Source of the DNA: Gulosibacter molinativorax
Lineage (GTDB): Bacteria; Actinomycetota; Actinomycetes; Actinomycetales; Microbacteriaceae
Assembly: GCF_003010915.2 (NCBI RefSeq)
Contig: NZ_CP028426.1
Span: 1,364,001-1,428,000 of the forward strand
Reading direction: 5' to 3'
Length of the DNA: 64,000 nt
Of this stretch, positions 25,701-34,909 are shown in pieces (positions within the stretch are counted from its first letter, which is position 1; the number at the start of each line of letters is the position of its first letter). The position numbers and the translations under genes are program-made. The notes under the pieces are model-generated. The model was not told the origin of the DNA. It did not search any database and saw only the letters and a program-made list of their open reading frames with translations.

Positions 25701-26511
25701 CATGGCGACCGAGGGGTTCAAGCACCTCGAGAAGCGCACGGGTCAGCAGCTTCACGATCTCTCGGCGGAGCACGAGGGCAAGCAGGTCTCGTTCGAGGAT
25801 GCGAAGGCCGCGCCCGTGCCCGTGATCACCTCCCCGGAGTGGTCGGGCTCGGAGTCAGGCGGCCGCCGCTACTCGCCGTTCACGATCAACGTCGAGCGGC
25901 TGAAGCCCTGGCACACGCTCACCGGCCGCTTTCAGTTCTATGTCGACCACGACTGGTTCCAGGAGATGGGCGACGCGCTACCGACGTTCCGCCCGCCCCT
26001 CGACATGAACGCGCTGTTCGGGGAGCGCAAGGTCGGCGACACCGACGGGCACTCCATCTCGCTGCGGTATCTCACCCCGCACAACAAGTGGGCCATCCAC
26101 TCGATGTATCAGGAGAACTTCTTCATGATGAGCCTCGGGCGCGGTGGGCAGACGATATGGATGAGTGTCGAGGATGCGGAGGCAGTCGGGATCCAGGACA
26201 ACGACTGGATCGAGGCGGTCAACCGCAACGGCGCCGTCGCGGCGCGCGCGATCGTGTCGCACCGGATGCCGAAGGGCACCGCGTACATGCACCACGCGCA
26301 GGAGCGCACCGTGAACGTACCGATCTCGGAGACAACCGGTCAACGCGGCGGCATCCACAACTCCCTCACGCGAATCATGATCAAGCCCACCCACCTCGTC
26401 GGGGGCTACGGGCAGTTGTCGTACGGCTTCAACTACTACGGGCCGACCGGCAATCAGCGTGACGAGGTCACCGTGATCCGCAAGCGCACCAATCAAGACG
26501 TCGAGTACTAG
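22777..26511 (+). CDS. narG: Respiratory nitrate reductase alpha subunit
   Basis: 1244 residues, full NarG length. Catalytic subunit of the membrane-bound quinol:nitrate oxidoreductase with Mo-bisMGD and one [4Fe-4S] cluster. HGVNCTGSCSWQVYVKDG near residues 68-85 holds the FS0 cluster ligands; downstream are the molybdopterin oxidoreductase and dinucleotide-binding domains (MMWGSNVPLTRTPDAHW, GGGWAHYVGQEKIRP). GTG start at 22777 has GAAAGG eight bases upstream. Second gene of narKGHJI. Confidence 0.97.
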   Translation: MTLQNTGQTEAPGIDNAFMDGLVGVRKFFGSRRNITEDNRELHLRGGRQGDAFYRNRWAHDKVVRSTHGVNCTGSCSWQVYVKDGLITWESQATDYPSAGPDMPEYEPRGCPRGASFSWYTYSPTRVRYPYVRGALMQLFREAKKQHGDDPVLAWKSIVEDPEKSRRYKSVRGKGGLVRATWDEAVEIVAAAYVYTVKYIGPDRATGFSPIPAMSPVSFSSGARFHQLIGGSMLSFYDWYADLPPASPQVFGDQTDVPESGDWWNSSYLMMWGSNVPLTRTPDAHWMAEARYHGQKVISIAPDYAENVKFADEWLAPATGTDGALAMAMGHVILKEFFVDQTTEQFDRYVKRYSDLPFLVELDQQPDGKYSPGKFVVASDLGEAETPEAATEHADFKPVMWDAAIDRPAVPNGTLGHRYAKDAEGRWNLDLGDLDPRLTLIDGADASVEIELPRFDTAAQGEIDTVTRGVPARRLGDRLVTTVFDLLLAEYGVGRDGLPGQWPTGYDDATSPNTPAWQERITTVPGQAAARIAREFAENARDSGGRSMILMGAGTNHWFHSDQTYRTFLTLTTLCGTQGVNGGGWAHYVGQEKIRPFTGWINMANALDWSRPPRQMTQTTYWYIHTNQWRYDQFGADTLAARAGKGKFAGMSTADAVAQATRLGWQPFYPSFDRNPLDITDDAAAAGKSSVDYLVDSLKDGSINFAVEDPDAENNYPRIWSMWRANTLGSSAKGDQYFLKHLLGVDNTVSAHETPEHARPRDVKWREDAPIGKIDLLLTLDFRMTTTTLHSDVILPAATWYEKHDLSTTDMHPFVNVFTPAISTPWQSRTDWQTWATIAKKFSELARTHLGTRKDIVAFPLQHDTPDEVNTPHGRVKDWKFGECEPIPGVTLPSLVEVERDYTAIYEKYTSIGPLLESKGMTTRGITYDVKHHVERLRRLNGTVKRGVGKGQPRLDEDRHAADYILGLSGTTNGLMATEGFKHLEKRTGQQLHDLSAEHEGKQVSFEDAKAAPVPVITSPEWSGSESGGRRYSPFTINVERLKPWHTLTGRFQFYVDHDWFQEMGDALPTFRPPLDMNALFGERKVGDTDGHSISLRYLTPHNKWAIHSMYQENFFMMSLGRGGQTIWMSVEDAEAVGIQDNDWIEAVNRNGAVAARAIVSHRMPKGTAYMHHAQERTVNVPISETTGQRGGIHNSLTRIMIKPTHLVGGYGQLSYGFNYYGPTGNQRDEVTVIRKRTNQDVEY

Positions 26512-26539
26512 AGACCGCGGGAAGACAGAGGAGCGAATC

Positions 26540-28150
26540 ATGCGAGTCATGGCACAAATGGCAATGGTGATGAACCTCGACAAGTGCATCGGCTGTCACA
26601 CGTGTTCGGTCACGTGTAAGCAGGCCTGGACAAACCGCAAGGGCACCGAGCAGGTCTGGTTCAACAACGTCGAGACCCGCCCAGGACAGGGCTACCCGCG
26701 CGGCTACGAGGACCAGGAGAAGTGGCAGGGCGGCTGGGCGCTGAGCCGCTCGGGACGGCTCAAGCTCAAGGCCGGCGGGAAGTGGAAGAAGCTCGCCCAG
26801 ATCTTCTCCAACCCGAAACTCCCCGAGCTCGACGACTACTACGAACCGTGGAGCTACGAGTACGAGAACCTGCTGAACGCCCCCGAGCAGAAGCAGATCC
26901 CCACCGCCCCGCCAAGATCGCTCCTCACCGGCGAGCGCATGCAGATCAAGTGGTCGGGCAACTGGGATGACGACCTCGGCGGCACGTACGCGGTGGCTGA
27001 CAAGGACCCGATGCTCAAGGGCCTCGAGGACAAGGTCAAGCTGGAATTCGAGCAGACCTTCATGTTCTACCTGCCGCGCATCTGCGAGCACTGCCTCAAC
27101 CCGTCCTGTGCCGCATCCTGCCCGTCGGGCGCGATCTACAAGCGCGAAGAGGACGGTATCGTCCTCGTCGACCAGGACACGTGCCGAGGCTGGCGGATGT
27201 GCGTGACCGGCTGCCCCTACAAGAAGATCTACTTCAACCACCGCACCGGCAAGGCCGAAAAGTGTACTTTTTGCTATCCCCGCATCGAGAACGGTGAGCC
27301 GACGGTGTGTGCCGAGACCTGCGTTGGCCGACTCCGCTACATCGGGCTCGTGCTTTACGACGCCGATCGCGTGACCGAGGCCGCATCCACCCCCAACGAG
27401 AAGGATCTCTACGCGGCGCAGCGCGATCTCATCCTCGATCCCTCAGACCCCGAGGTGATGAACGCCGCCGAGCGCTCGGGTATCCCGCACGACTGGATCG
27501 AGGGCGCCCAGAAGTCGCCAATCTACAAGCTCATCAAGGAGTACGAGGTCGCGCTGCCGCTGCACCCCGAGTACCGCACGATGCCGATGGTCTGGTATAT
27601 CCCGCCGCTTTCACCCGTGGTGGATGTGGTCAAGGATGCGGGGTACGACGCCGAGGACTCGATCAACCTCTTCGCCGCAATCGAGGACCTGCGCATCCCC
27701 ATCGAGTACCTCGCGAACCTCTTTACCGCTGGCGACGTCGATATCGTGGCGGACGTGCTCCGCCGCATGGCCGCGATGCGCTCGTACATGCGCGACATCA
27801 ACCTCGGCGGCGAGGGAGATGCGTCGATCCCCCACTCGGTGGGTATGGACCCCGACTCAATGGAGGAAATGTATCGGCTGCTCGCGATCGCGAAGTACAA
27901 CGAGCGTTACGTGATCCCCGCCGGCCACGCCGAGACCGCGCATAACCTCGAGGGCATCAATACCGACTGCCCGCTCAATGACGATGGCGGGCCCGGCATG
28001 GGCGGCATGTGGGATATGCCGAGCGAGACCGGGGTGCGTGAGACCGGTTCTGCGCGCGCCGACCTCGCGGGACGGGTAAACCTCCTGAACTGGGATGGCA
28101 ACGGCACGCCGAAGGGCCTCTTCCCGACCGCACGACCGAGCGAGGCATAG
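26540..28150 (+). CDS. narH: Respiratory nitrate reductase beta subunit
   Basis: 536 residues. Electron-transfer subunit with four cysteine groups: KCIGCHTCSVTCKQAW, CEHCLNPSCAASCP, TCRGWRMCVTGCPYKK and KCTFCYPRIENG/CAETC. The Trp in CRGWRMC replaces a ligand and marks the [3Fe-4S] centre, as usual in NarH. Electrons pass from NarI to NarG. ATG at 26540 with AGAGGAGCG before it; 28 bases after narG. Confidence 0.97.
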   Translation: MRVMAQMAMVMNLDKCIGCHTCSVTCKQAWTNRKGTEQVWFNNVETRPGQGYPRGYEDQEKWQGGWALSRSGRLKLKAGGKWKKLAQIFSNPKLPELDDYYEPWSYEYENLLNAPEQKQIPTAPPRSLLTGERMQIKWSGNWDDDLGGTYAVADKDPMLKGLEDKVKLEFEQTFMFYLPRICEHCLNPSCAASCPSGAIYKREEDGIVLVDQDTCRGWRMCVTGCPYKKIYFNHRTGKAEKCTFCYPRIENGEPTVCAETCVGRLRYIGLVLYDADRVTEAASTPNEKDLYAAQRDLILDPSDPEVMNAAERSGIPHDWIEGAQKSPIYKLIKEYEVALPLHPEYRTMPMVWYIPPLSPVVDVVKDAGYDAEDSINLFAAIEDLRIPIEYLANLFTAGDVDIVADVLRRMAAMRSYMRDINLGGEGDASIPHSVGMDPDSMEEMYRLLAIAKYNERYVIPAGHAETAHNLEGINTDCPLNDDGGPGMGGMWDMPSETGVRETGSARADLAGRVNLLNWDGNGTPKGLFPTARPSEA

Positions 28151-28151
28151 C

Positions 28152-28940
28152 ATGCTCGTCCCGCTCAAGTTCCTCAAGAAATGGCGCGAACGCGCGGACC
28201 GCGCAGGTACCGACGCACTCGAGACCGCGGTGCCGCTCACCGAACCGGAGATGCGCGCGGTCTGGCTCATCGCATCCTGGCTCATCGGCTACCCGAGTGA
28301 CGCGCTCTATGAGCGGCTCGGCCGGATGCGGGGGCTCGCAGGCACGCTCCCGGTCGGCGTCGGCGGCCCGCTCGTCGAGGTCATCCGCGCGCTCGAGGAA
28401 GACGACCAGTTCGAGGTGCGGGCTGACTACGTCGAGACCTTTGACACCCGCCGGCGCGGCTGCCTCTACCTGACCTACTTTATGAACGGCGACACGCGAA
28501 AGCGTGGGATGGCACTCCTCGAGATCAAGGAGACCTACCAGCAGGCGGGGCTCGATGTCTCCGACGACGAGCTCCCCGATCACCTCTCGTACGTCCTAGA
28601 GTTCGGTGCCGCACACGATCTCCGGGCGGCCCTCTCGATTCTGCTGAAGAACCGCGCCGGAATCGAGCTGCTGCGCATCCACCTCGTCGAGACGGGATCG
28701 CGGTGGGCCGGGGCCCTCACGGCCCTGTGCGCGACACTGCCGCCGCTTGATACGAGCGATATCTCAGAGGTGCAGCGACTCGCCGCCGAGGGACCGGCCG
28801 AAGAGCGCGTCGGCCTCGCTGGCTACGGCGACGACGGCTCGCTCGACATGCCGCCCGCCGACATGACGCCATACCGCGTGCCGTCCTCCTCGACCTCCGC
28901 ATTCATCCCGCTCGAAGACGTGAAAGGCCCACTGCAATGA
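28152..28940 (+). CDS. narJ: Nitrate reductase molybdenum cofactor assembly chaperone
   Basis: 262 residues, TorD/NarJ family. It holds NarG until the cofactor and clusters are in place and is not part of the final enzyme. The mostly helical core (WLIASWLIGYPSDALYERL, RRRGCLYLTYFMNGDTRKRG, DHLSYVLEFGA) is typical. ATG at 28152 lies two bases after the narH stop; the longer frame overlaps narH. The 3' end overlaps narI by the four bases ATGA. Confidence 0.92.
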   Translation: MLVPLKFLKKWRERADRAGTDALETAVPLTEPEMRAVWLIASWLIGYPSDALYERLGRMRGLAGTLPVGVGGPLVEVIRALEEDDQFEVRADYVETFDTRRRGCLYLTYFMNGDTRKRGMALLEIKETYQQAGLDVSDDELPDHLSYVLEFGAAHDLRAALSILLKNRAGIELLRIHLVETGSRWAGALTALCATLPPLDTSDISEVQRLAAEGPAEERVGLAGYGDDGSLDMPPADMTPYRVPSSSTSAFIPLEDVKGPLQ

Positions 28941-29662
28941 ACGACACCCTCGGCCTCATCATGTGGGTCATCATCCCCTACATGGCGCTCGTGAGCTTCA
29001 TTCTCGGACACGTGTGGCGCTACCGCTACGACGGCTTCGGCTGGACGACGCGCTCGAGCCAGATGTACGAGTCGAAGCTGTTGCGGATCGGCTCGCCACT
29101 TTTCCATTACGGCATCATCTTCGTGTTTCTCGGCCACGTTGTCGGCCTCGCGATTCCGAAATCATGGACAGCCGCGGTCGGTATCTCCAACGAGGTCTAC
29201 CACTTCATGGCCGTGACGATCGGCCTCGGTGCGGCCGCCGCGACCGTCGGCGGCCTCGCGCTGCTCATCTACCGCCGCCGCACGAACAATCGAGTGTTCG
29301 GCGCCACCACCAAGATGGACAAGCTGATGTACCTCATGCTCGCGATCACGATCCTGGCGGGCGTCTACTCGACGATCTTCGAGTCGCTCATCGGCCACTA
29401 CGACTACCGTGAGGGCATCTCGGTGTGGTTCCGCCAGTTCTGGATCTTCCAGCCGGATGTTGGGCTCATGACGAGCGCGCCGGTCGGGTTCCAGGTCCAC
29501 GTGATGTCGGCCATCCTGCTCTTCGCGCTGTGGCCCTTCACACGTCTCGTACACGTGTTCACGGTGCCGCTCGGGTACCTCACGCGTCCGTACATCGTCT
29601 ACCGGTCGAAGGATGCGGTGCGCCAGCCCGAGCGTCGCGGGTGGGAGAAGGTGGACTTCTAG
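28937..29662 (+). CDS. narI: Respiratory nitrate reductase gamma subunit (cytochrome b)
   Basis: 241 residues, five membrane helices (near 5-25, 50-70, 85-110, 128-150 and 190-210). It binds two b-type hemes through histidines such as FILGHVWRYR, FHYGIIFVFLGHVVG and the C-terminal FTRLVHVFTVPLGYL, and oxidises quinol at the membrane. Last gene of narKGHJI; a perfect terminator follows 34 bases after the stop. Confidence 0.95.
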   Translation: MNDTLGLIMWVIIPYMALVSFILGHVWRYRYDGFGWTTRSSQMYESKLLRIGSPLFHYGIIFVFLGHVVGLAIPKSWTAAVGISNEVYHFMAVTIGLGAAAATVGGLALLIYRRRTNNRVFGATTKMDKLMYLMLAITILAGVYSTIFESLIGHYDYREGISVWFRQFWIFQPDVGLMTSAPVGFQVHVMSAILLFALWPFTRLVHVFTVPLGYLTRPYIVYRSKDAVRQPERRGWEKVDF

Positions 29663-29696
29663 CGTTGGCGTCTCGCTGGAAATGCCAGAAGCTCCG

Positions 29697-29738
29697 AAAC
29701 GCAAGCTGCCCGGTCGAATGACCGGGCAGCTTGCGTTT
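29697..29738 (+). terminator. nar operon terminator, 19-bp perfect stem
   Basis: AAACGCAAGCTGCCCGGTC (29697-29715) is perfectly complementary to 29720-29738 around a GAAT loop, with flanking A and T runs. It separates narI from the convergent citrate synthase gene and can work in both directions. Confidence 0.95.
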
Positions 29739-29750
29739 CTCCGTGCCGCC

Positions 29751-29784
29751 GCTTCGATACGAATCGCTGCGCGATTCACTCAGC
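29751..29784. repeat. Dispersed REP-like element, copy 2
   Basis: GCTTCGATAC, then the hairpin GAATCGCTGCGCGATTC (29761-29777), then ACTCAGCGG: the same frame as the element at 3707-3739, with a different stem sequence. It follows the nar terminator. Confidence 0.5.
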
Positions 29785-29804
29785 GGGCGGGGCCATGAGG
29801 CTTA

Positions 29805-31124
29805 TTAGCTGAAGCTGCGGCCCTCAGGGTAGTCACGGGCGGCTGCACCCGTGTACAGCTGCTGCGTGCGGCCGATCTTCGACTTCGGGTCGCGGCTCTG
29901 CTCGCGCCACTGAGCGATCCACCCGGGAAGGCGACCAATCGCGAACAGCGGGGTGAACATCCGGGTCGGGAAGCCCATCGCCTTGTAGATAATGCCGGTG
30001 TAGAAGTCGACATTCGGGTACAGGCGGCGGTCCTGGAAATACGAGTCGTTGAGTGCGTACTGCTCGAGCTCAAGGGCGATCTCGAGCAGCGGGTCGTCAA
30101 CGCCGAGCGCGTCGAGGACCTCGTCCGCCGACTCCTTCACGAGCTTCGCGCGCGGGTCGTAGCTCTTGTAGACACGGTGTCCGAAGCCCATGAGCTTCAC
30201 GCCGTCTTCCTTGTTCTTCACGCGCTCGACGAAGCGGGCCACGCCCTCGCCGGACTCCTTGATCTCCGAGAGCATGTTGAGGACGGCCTCGTTCGCACCA
30301 CCGTGCAGCGGCCCGTACAGCGCCGAGATGCCGGCCGAGATCGAGGCGTAAATATTCGCCTCGGTCGAGCCGACGAGGCGAACTGTCGAGGTCGACGCAT
30401 TCTGCTCGTGGTCGGCGTGCAGGATCAGCAGGCGCTCGAGCGCCTTCGAAAGGACTGGGTTCGGTTCGTACTCCTCCGCGTACGTCGCGAAGTTGAGCAT
30501 GAGGAAATTGTCAACGAACCCGAGCGAGTTGTCCGGGTACATGAACGCCTGGCCGATGGACTTCTTGTGCGCGTACGCAGCGAGCACCGGCAGCTTCGCG
30601 AGGAGGCGAATCGTGTTGATTTCAACGGCCTCGTCGTCGTGCACGTCGAGGCTGTCCTCGTAGTACGTGGCGAGCGCGGCAACGGCGCTCGAGAGCACCG
30701 ACATCGGGTGTGCGGAGTCGGGCAGTGCCTGGAACAGTGGCTTGAGGCCCTCACGCAGGAGCGTGTGCCGACGAATCTTCTCGGTGAAGTCCGAGTACTC
30801 GGTCTCAGTCGGGAGCTCCCCGTGGATCAGCAGGTAGGCGACCTCAAGGAAGGTCGACTTTTCAGCCAGCTGTTCGATTGGGTACCCGCGGTACCGCAGG
30901 ATGCCTTCATCGCCGTCGATGTAGGTGATCTCCGACTTGGTCGAAGCGGTGTTGACGAAGCCGTAGTCGAGGCCCGTGTAGCCAGTCTGCTTCGTGAACG
31001 TGGACAGGTCGATCGATCCACGTCCTTCCGTAGCCGGCAGGATGGGGAACTCGGCAGTGCCGCCGGGGAAGGTCAGGGATGCGACCTGTGGCGCGTCATT
31101 CGTTTGGTCGAGCTGCTCGCTCAC
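29805..31124 (-). CDS. gltA: Citrate synthase
   Basis: 439 residues, type II citrate synthase: GLDYGFVNTASTKSEITYIDGDEGILRYRGYPI at the N-terminus, catalytic His regions HADHEQNAST and GPLHGGANEAVL, MGFGHRVYKSYDPRAK and the C-terminal catalytic Asp region near ALNDSYFQDRRLYPNVDFY. It condenses oxaloacetate and acetyl-CoA at the entry of the TCA cycle. GTG at 31124 is chosen because an ideal AGGAGG stands five bases upstream; an ATG-like start further out at 31163 lacks this. Confidence 0.95.
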   Translation of the reverse strand: MSEQLDQTNDAPQVASLTFPGGTAEFPILPATEGRGSIDLSTFTKQTGYTGLDYGFVNTASTKSEITYIDGDEGILRYRGYPIEQLAEKSTFLEVAYLLIHGELPTETEYSDFTEKIRRHTLLREGLKPLFQALPDSAHPMSVLSSAVAALATYYEDSLDVHDDEAVEINTIRLLAKLPVLAAYAHKKSIGQAFMYPDNSLGFVDNFLMLNFATYAEEYEPNPVLSKALERLLILHADHEQNASTSTVRLVGSTEANIYASISAGISALYGPLHGGANEAVLNMLSEIKESGEGVARFVERVKNKEDGVKLMGFGHRVYKSYDPRAKLVKESADEVLDALGVDDPLLEIALELEQYALNDSYFQDRRLYPNVDFYTGIIYKAMGFPTRMFTPLFAIGRLPGWIAQWREQSRDPKSKIGRTQQLYTGAAARDYPEGRSFS

Positions 31125-31260
31125 GGAACCTCCTGGAACGCTTTTGTCAGTTGCGCCGCGCACTTCGTGATGGCGACACCAAGGACTAGCCTAAACGGTG
31201 GTGGACTGTCTTCATGACAACCACAACAAATCAGGCTTTGGGTTGCTCTTAGCTACAAGC

Positions 31261-31584
31261 TTACTCATGGGACTGCGGCGGGAGCGCCGCAATCAACGGG
31301 TGATCGAAGTCGTACGGACCAACCTTCGCAGCGCCGCCGGGCGAACCAATTTCCTCGAAGAAATCGACGTTGGCCTGGTAGTAGTCGCTCCACTCATCCG
31401 GGACATCGTCCTCGTAGTAAATGGCCTCCACCGGGCAAACCGGCTCACACGCACCGCAGTCGACGCATTCATCGGGGTGGATGTAGAGCATCCGTTCACC
31501 CTCGTAAATGCAGTCCACTGGGCATTCATCAACACATGCGCGGTCCTTGAGATCAACGCAAGGTAGTGCGATCACGTAGGTCAC
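31261..31584 (-). CDS. fdxA: 7Fe ferredoxin FdxA
   Basis: 107 residues with the actinobacterial [3Fe-4S][4Fe-4S] pattern: [19 protein letters not shown], then [19 protein letters not shown], and the usual acidic C-terminal extension. It carries low-potential electrons in the cytoplasm. GTG start at 31584. Citrate synthase follows on the same strand after 136 bases. Confidence 0.95.
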   Translation of the reverse strand: MTYVIALPCVDLKDRACVDECPVDCIYEGERMLYIHPDECVDCGACEPVCPVEAIYYEDDVPDEWSDYYQANVDFFEEIGSPGGAAKVGPYDFDHPLIAALPPQSHE

Positions 31585-31651
31585 GACCGAACCACTCCCT
31601 CTCTCCCGACAAACGTCCCTCTAGTCTAGTGCTGTTTGGAGGTGAGGCCGG

Positions 31652-32071
31652 TCAGCCCCGCGTGGCGCGAGAATCCGCGGATTGGCGCTTTTCGGGCGTC
31701 CGGATGCGCGGCCAGAGCACCGGCACGAAGACCAGTATGGCCGAGCCATACATCCAGATCTCGCTCACGCCGAAGCCATTCTGGGATGCCGGGAGGACGA
31801 CCGAGGCACCCGCGCCCGAGGTCGTAAACATCGCAACAACCCCGGCGACGCCGATCGCGAAGGCAAGCCCGGGCATCCGCTCATCGAGGTAATACCGAAG
31901 GCCAAACGCGACGCAGCCGATCGCGATGAGCGCGAGCGGCAGGCCGATCCACCACGCAGTATCGAAGAGGGCGATGCGCCCCCGGTGCGCGAACGTCCCC
32001 ACCGTTCCCGCGAGTACCCCGAAGACGAGGTACGCGAGGAAGGTGAGGACGGATTCGACGTTGCGAGCCAA
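31652..32071 (-). CDS. DUF6113-like membrane protein
   Basis: 139 residues with four hydrophobic segments (about 7-30, 38-60, 68-90 and 104-122) and a charged tail. It starts with TTG nine bases after the typA stop; there is no better start, so it is probably translated by coupling to typA. Its place between typA and fdxA fits the actinobacterial DUF6113 family; no function is known. Confidence 0.62.
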   Translation of the reverse strand: MARNVESVLTFLAYLVFGVLAGTVGTFAHRGRIALFDTAWWIGLPLALIAIGCVAFGLRYYLDERMPGLAFAIGVAGVVAMFTTSGAGASVVLPASQNGFGVSEIWMYGSAILVFVPVLWPRIRTPEKRQSADSRATRG

Positions 32072-32080
32072 CGGGATCGA

Positions 32081-33997
32081 TTAGCCTTCGCGCTTGCGGC
32101 GGGAAGCCTCGCGGCCACGCGTCGTGGCATCGAGCTGCAGCTTTCGGATGCGGACAACCTCGGGGGTGACCTCGACGCACTCGTCGTCGCGAGCAAACTC
32201 GAGGGCCTCTTCGAGGGTGAGCAGGCGCGGCGGGGTGAGCTTCTCGAACTCATCCGACGAAGCCGCACGCATGTTCGTGAGCTTCTTCTCCTTGGTGACG
32301 TTCACATCCATGTCGTCGGCACGCGTGTTCTCGCCGATGACCATGCCCTCATACACCTCGTCGCCGGGCGAGACGAAGAAGGACATGCGCTCCTGCAGAC
32401 CAATCATCGCGAACGGCGTCGCGGTGCCCGAGCGGTCGGCCACAATCGAGCCGTTCACGCGGGTCGTGATCTGGCCAGCCCAAGGCTCGTAGCCAGCGGC
32501 CAGCGAGTTGACGATGCCAGTACCGCGAGTCAGCGTCATGAACTCGCTGCGGAAACCGATGAGGCCACGCGATGGAACGGTGTACTCCATGCGCACCCAG
32601 CCCGAGCCGTGGTTCTCCATGCCGTCGAGGCGTGCCTTGCGGGCCGCCATGAGCTGCGTGATCGCGCCCAGGAATTCCTCCGGGACGTCGATCGTGGTGT
32701 TCTCGTACGGCTCGTGCTTCTGGCCGTCGATCATCTTCGTGACCACCTGCGGCTTGCCCGCGGTGAGTTCGAAGCCCTCGCGGCGCATGTTCTCAATGAG
32801 CACCGAGAGCTGCAGCTCGCCACGGCCCTGGACTTCCCACGCATCCGGGCGACCAATGTCGTTCACGCGGATCGAGACGTTACCGATGAGCTCGCGGTCA
32901 AGGCGGTCCTTCACCATGCGCGCGGTGAGCTTGTGTCCCTTGACCTTGCCGACCAGGGGCGAGGAGTTCGGGCCGAGCGTCATCGAGATCGCGGGCTCGT
33001 CGATCGTGATGGTCGGCAGCGGACGAATGTCGTTCGGGTCAGCGATCGTGTCACCGATGGTGATGTCCTCGATACCCGCGATCGCGACGATGTCACCCGG
33101 GCGAGCCTGGTCGGTCTGCACGCGCTCGAGGCCCTTGGTCTCGAGCAGCTCGGTGATGCGGAGGTTCGTGGTCTCGCCCTCGTGGACCCACGCGACGGTC
33201 TCGCCCTTCTTGAGCGTGCCGTTGTGCACGCGCAGGAGCGCGAGTCGGCCGAGGAACGGCGACGAGTCGAGGTTCGTGACGTGCGCCTGCAGCGGTGCCT
33301 CGGGGTCGTACTTCGGTGCCGGGATGTGGTCGAGGATCGCCTTGAAGAGCGGCTCGAGGTTGTCGTTGTCCGGCAGCTCGCCGTTGGCGGGCTTGTTGGT
33401 GGATGCGGCACCTGCACGGCCGGATGCGTACAGCACCGGCAGGTCGAGCAGCGAGTCGATGTCGAGGTCCGGGACGTCCTCTGCGAGGTCACCCGCGAGG
33501 CCGAGCAGGAGGTCCTGCGCCTCGCCAACGACCTCGTCGATTCGAGCGTCGGGACGGTCGGTCTTGTTCACGAGCAGCACGACGGGCATGAGCGCCTCGA
33601 GTGCCTTGCGAAGCACGAAGCGAGTCTGCGGCAGCGGACCCTCGGAGGAGTCCACGAGCAGCACAACGCCATCCACCATCGACAGCGCACGCTCGACCTC
33701 GCCACCGAAGTCGGCGTGGCCCGGGGTGTCGATCACGTTGATGGTGATCGGACCGTCGGTCGCGTGTTCGCCGTCATAGCGAATCGCCGTGTTCTTGGCA
33801 AGGATCGTGATGCCCTTTTCGCGCTCGAGGTCGTTGGAGTCCATGACTCGCTCTTCATCGGCGTGCTGGGAATGGTCGCCGAAGGTGCCAGTCTGCTTCA
33901 GCATGGCGTCCACGAGCGTGGTTTTGCCGTGGTCTACGTGAGCAACAATTGCTACGTTGCGGAGGTCGGAGCGACGGGCGAGCGAGGGGTTGGTCAT
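32081..33997 (-). CDS. typA: Ribosome-associated GTPase TypA/BipA
   Basis: 638 residues with translation-factor GTPase motifs in order: AHVDHGKTT (G1), EREKGITI (G2), DTPGHADF (G3), NKTDRPDA (G4), then the elongation factor domains II, III and V and a TypA-specific C-terminus with a basic end ([15 protein letters not shown]). It helps ribosome assembly and growth under stress or cold. ATG at 33997. Confidence 0.96.
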   Translation of the reverse strand: MTNPSLARRSDLRNVAIVAHVDHGKTTLVDAMLKQTGTFGDHSQHADEERVMDSNDLEREKGITILAKNTAIRYDGEHATDGPITINVIDTPGHADFGGEVERALSMVDGVVLLVDSSEGPLPQTRFVLRKALEALMPVVLLVNKTDRPDARIDEVVGEAQDLLLGLAGDLAEDVPDLDIDSLLDLPVLYASGRAGAASTNKPANGELPDNDNLEPLFKAILDHIPAPKYDPEAPLQAHVTNLDSSPFLGRLALLRVHNGTLKKGETVAWVHEGETTNLRITELLETKGLERVQTDQARPGDIVAIAGIEDITIGDTIADPNDIRPLPTITIDEPAISMTLGPNSSPLVGKVKGHKLTARMVKDRLDRELIGNVSIRVNDIGRPDAWEVQGRGELQLSVLIENMRREGFELTAGKPQVVTKMIDGQKHEPYENTTIDVPEEFLGAITQLMAARKARLDGMENHGSGWVRMEYTVPSRGLIGFRSEFMTLTRGTGIVNSLAAGYEPWAGQITTRVNGSIVADRSGTATPFAMIGLQERMSFFVSPGDEVYEGMVIGENTRADDMDVNVTKEKKLTNMRAASSDEFEKLTPPRLLTLEEALEFARDDECVEVTPEVVRIRKLQLDATTRGREASRRKREG

Positions 33998-34063
33998 ACG
34001 GGGGTGACTTTCTTGTAGAAATGTCGGACGCTCCAGTCTACGCGCTTAGGGCAGAATTGGCGC

Positions 34064-34909
34064 GTGCCTCCTAGCAATCGGGCCCCGGGCGCCCAAGTTT
34101 TTGCCCACCGTTCCCCTCGTATTCACCTCGCGCGGGTGCGTTTGCGCTGGGAAATCTGGCTCGTGCTCGGGCTCTCACTCCTCCCTTCAGCGCTCACCGC
34201 AATCGTTCGACTCCTCGAACTTGCCGCCCAGCCGACGCCGCTCGGCGATTCTTCCTCTGCGCTGAACCCGAGCGCATCCGAATTCCCCGTGTTCGATGTG
34301 GCATACCGCCTCATCAGCATCGGCAGTACGCTCGTACCCGTCGCGCTCGTGATCTGGCTGCTGTGGTCGCGACACGAGTCCGGCTTCCGCCGCATCGGGT
34401 TGGATGCGCACTGGCCGGGCGACCGGTTCGGCCCGCTTCGCGATTTCGGCGGCGGCCTGCTGCTCGCAGCCGGGATCGGCATTCCAGGGCTCGCGCTCTA
34501 CGCAGTCTCCCGCGCGATGGGCCTTACCGTGCAGGTAGTCGCGGGCGATACGTCGATGGCGTGGTGGACGGTCGGGCTGCTCGTGCTGTCGGCGCTGCGG
34601 GCCGCGCTCCTCGAGGAGGTCGTGGTCGTGGGCTACCTCGCCACGCGGCTACACACTCTGGGCTGGGGCCGGTGGTCGATCATCCTCGCCTCGGCAGTAC
34701 TGCGCGGCTCGTATCACCTATACCAGGGCGTGCCAATGGCGTTCGGCAACGTCGTGATGGGCATCGTCTACGCGTACGTCTTCACGCGCAAGCGGCGCGA
34801 CGGCAAGCGCCCTCGCGTCATGCCGCTCGTGATCGCGCACTTCCTGCTCGACGTCGTGTCTTTCCTTGGGTACCCCCTGGCCGCCCAGTGGTGGCCAGGG
34901 TTGTTCTAG
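34064..34909 (+). CDS. CPBP-family intramembrane metalloprotease
   Basis: 281 residues, about eight membrane segments. The CPBP (Abi) motifs are clear: LLEEVVVVGYL (EExxxR-like, with GY in place of the usual R region), RGSYHLYQG (motif 2, His) and AHFLLDVVSFLG (motif 3, His/Asp). Members cleave or process membrane peptides or prenylated proteins; the substrate is unknown. GTG start at 34064, divergent from typA by 66 bases. The 3' end overlaps the convergent malQ stop by four bases. Confidence 0.8.
   Translation: MPPSNRAPGAQVFAHRSPRIHLARVRLRWEIWLVLGLSLLPSALTAIVRLLELAAQPTPLGDSSSALNPSASEFPVFDVAYRLISIGSTLVPVALVIWLLWSRHESGFRRIGLDAHWPGDRFGPLRDFGGGLLLAAGIGIPGLALYAVSRAMGLTVQVVAGDTSMAWWTVGLLVLSALRAALLEEVVVVGYLATRLHTLGWGRWSIILASAVLRGSYHLYQGVPMAFGNVVMGIVYAYVFTRKRRDGKRPRVMPLVIAHFLLDVVSFLGYPLAAQWWPGLF

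Noticed and set aside
23719..25773. 684-residue minus-strand ORF opposite narG
   Set aside because: Same reason: it mirrors narG codons and shows no family resemblance.
31682..34018. 778-residue plus-strand ORF opposite typA
   Set aside because: Shadow frame; the TypA motifs are unmistakable on the minus strand.
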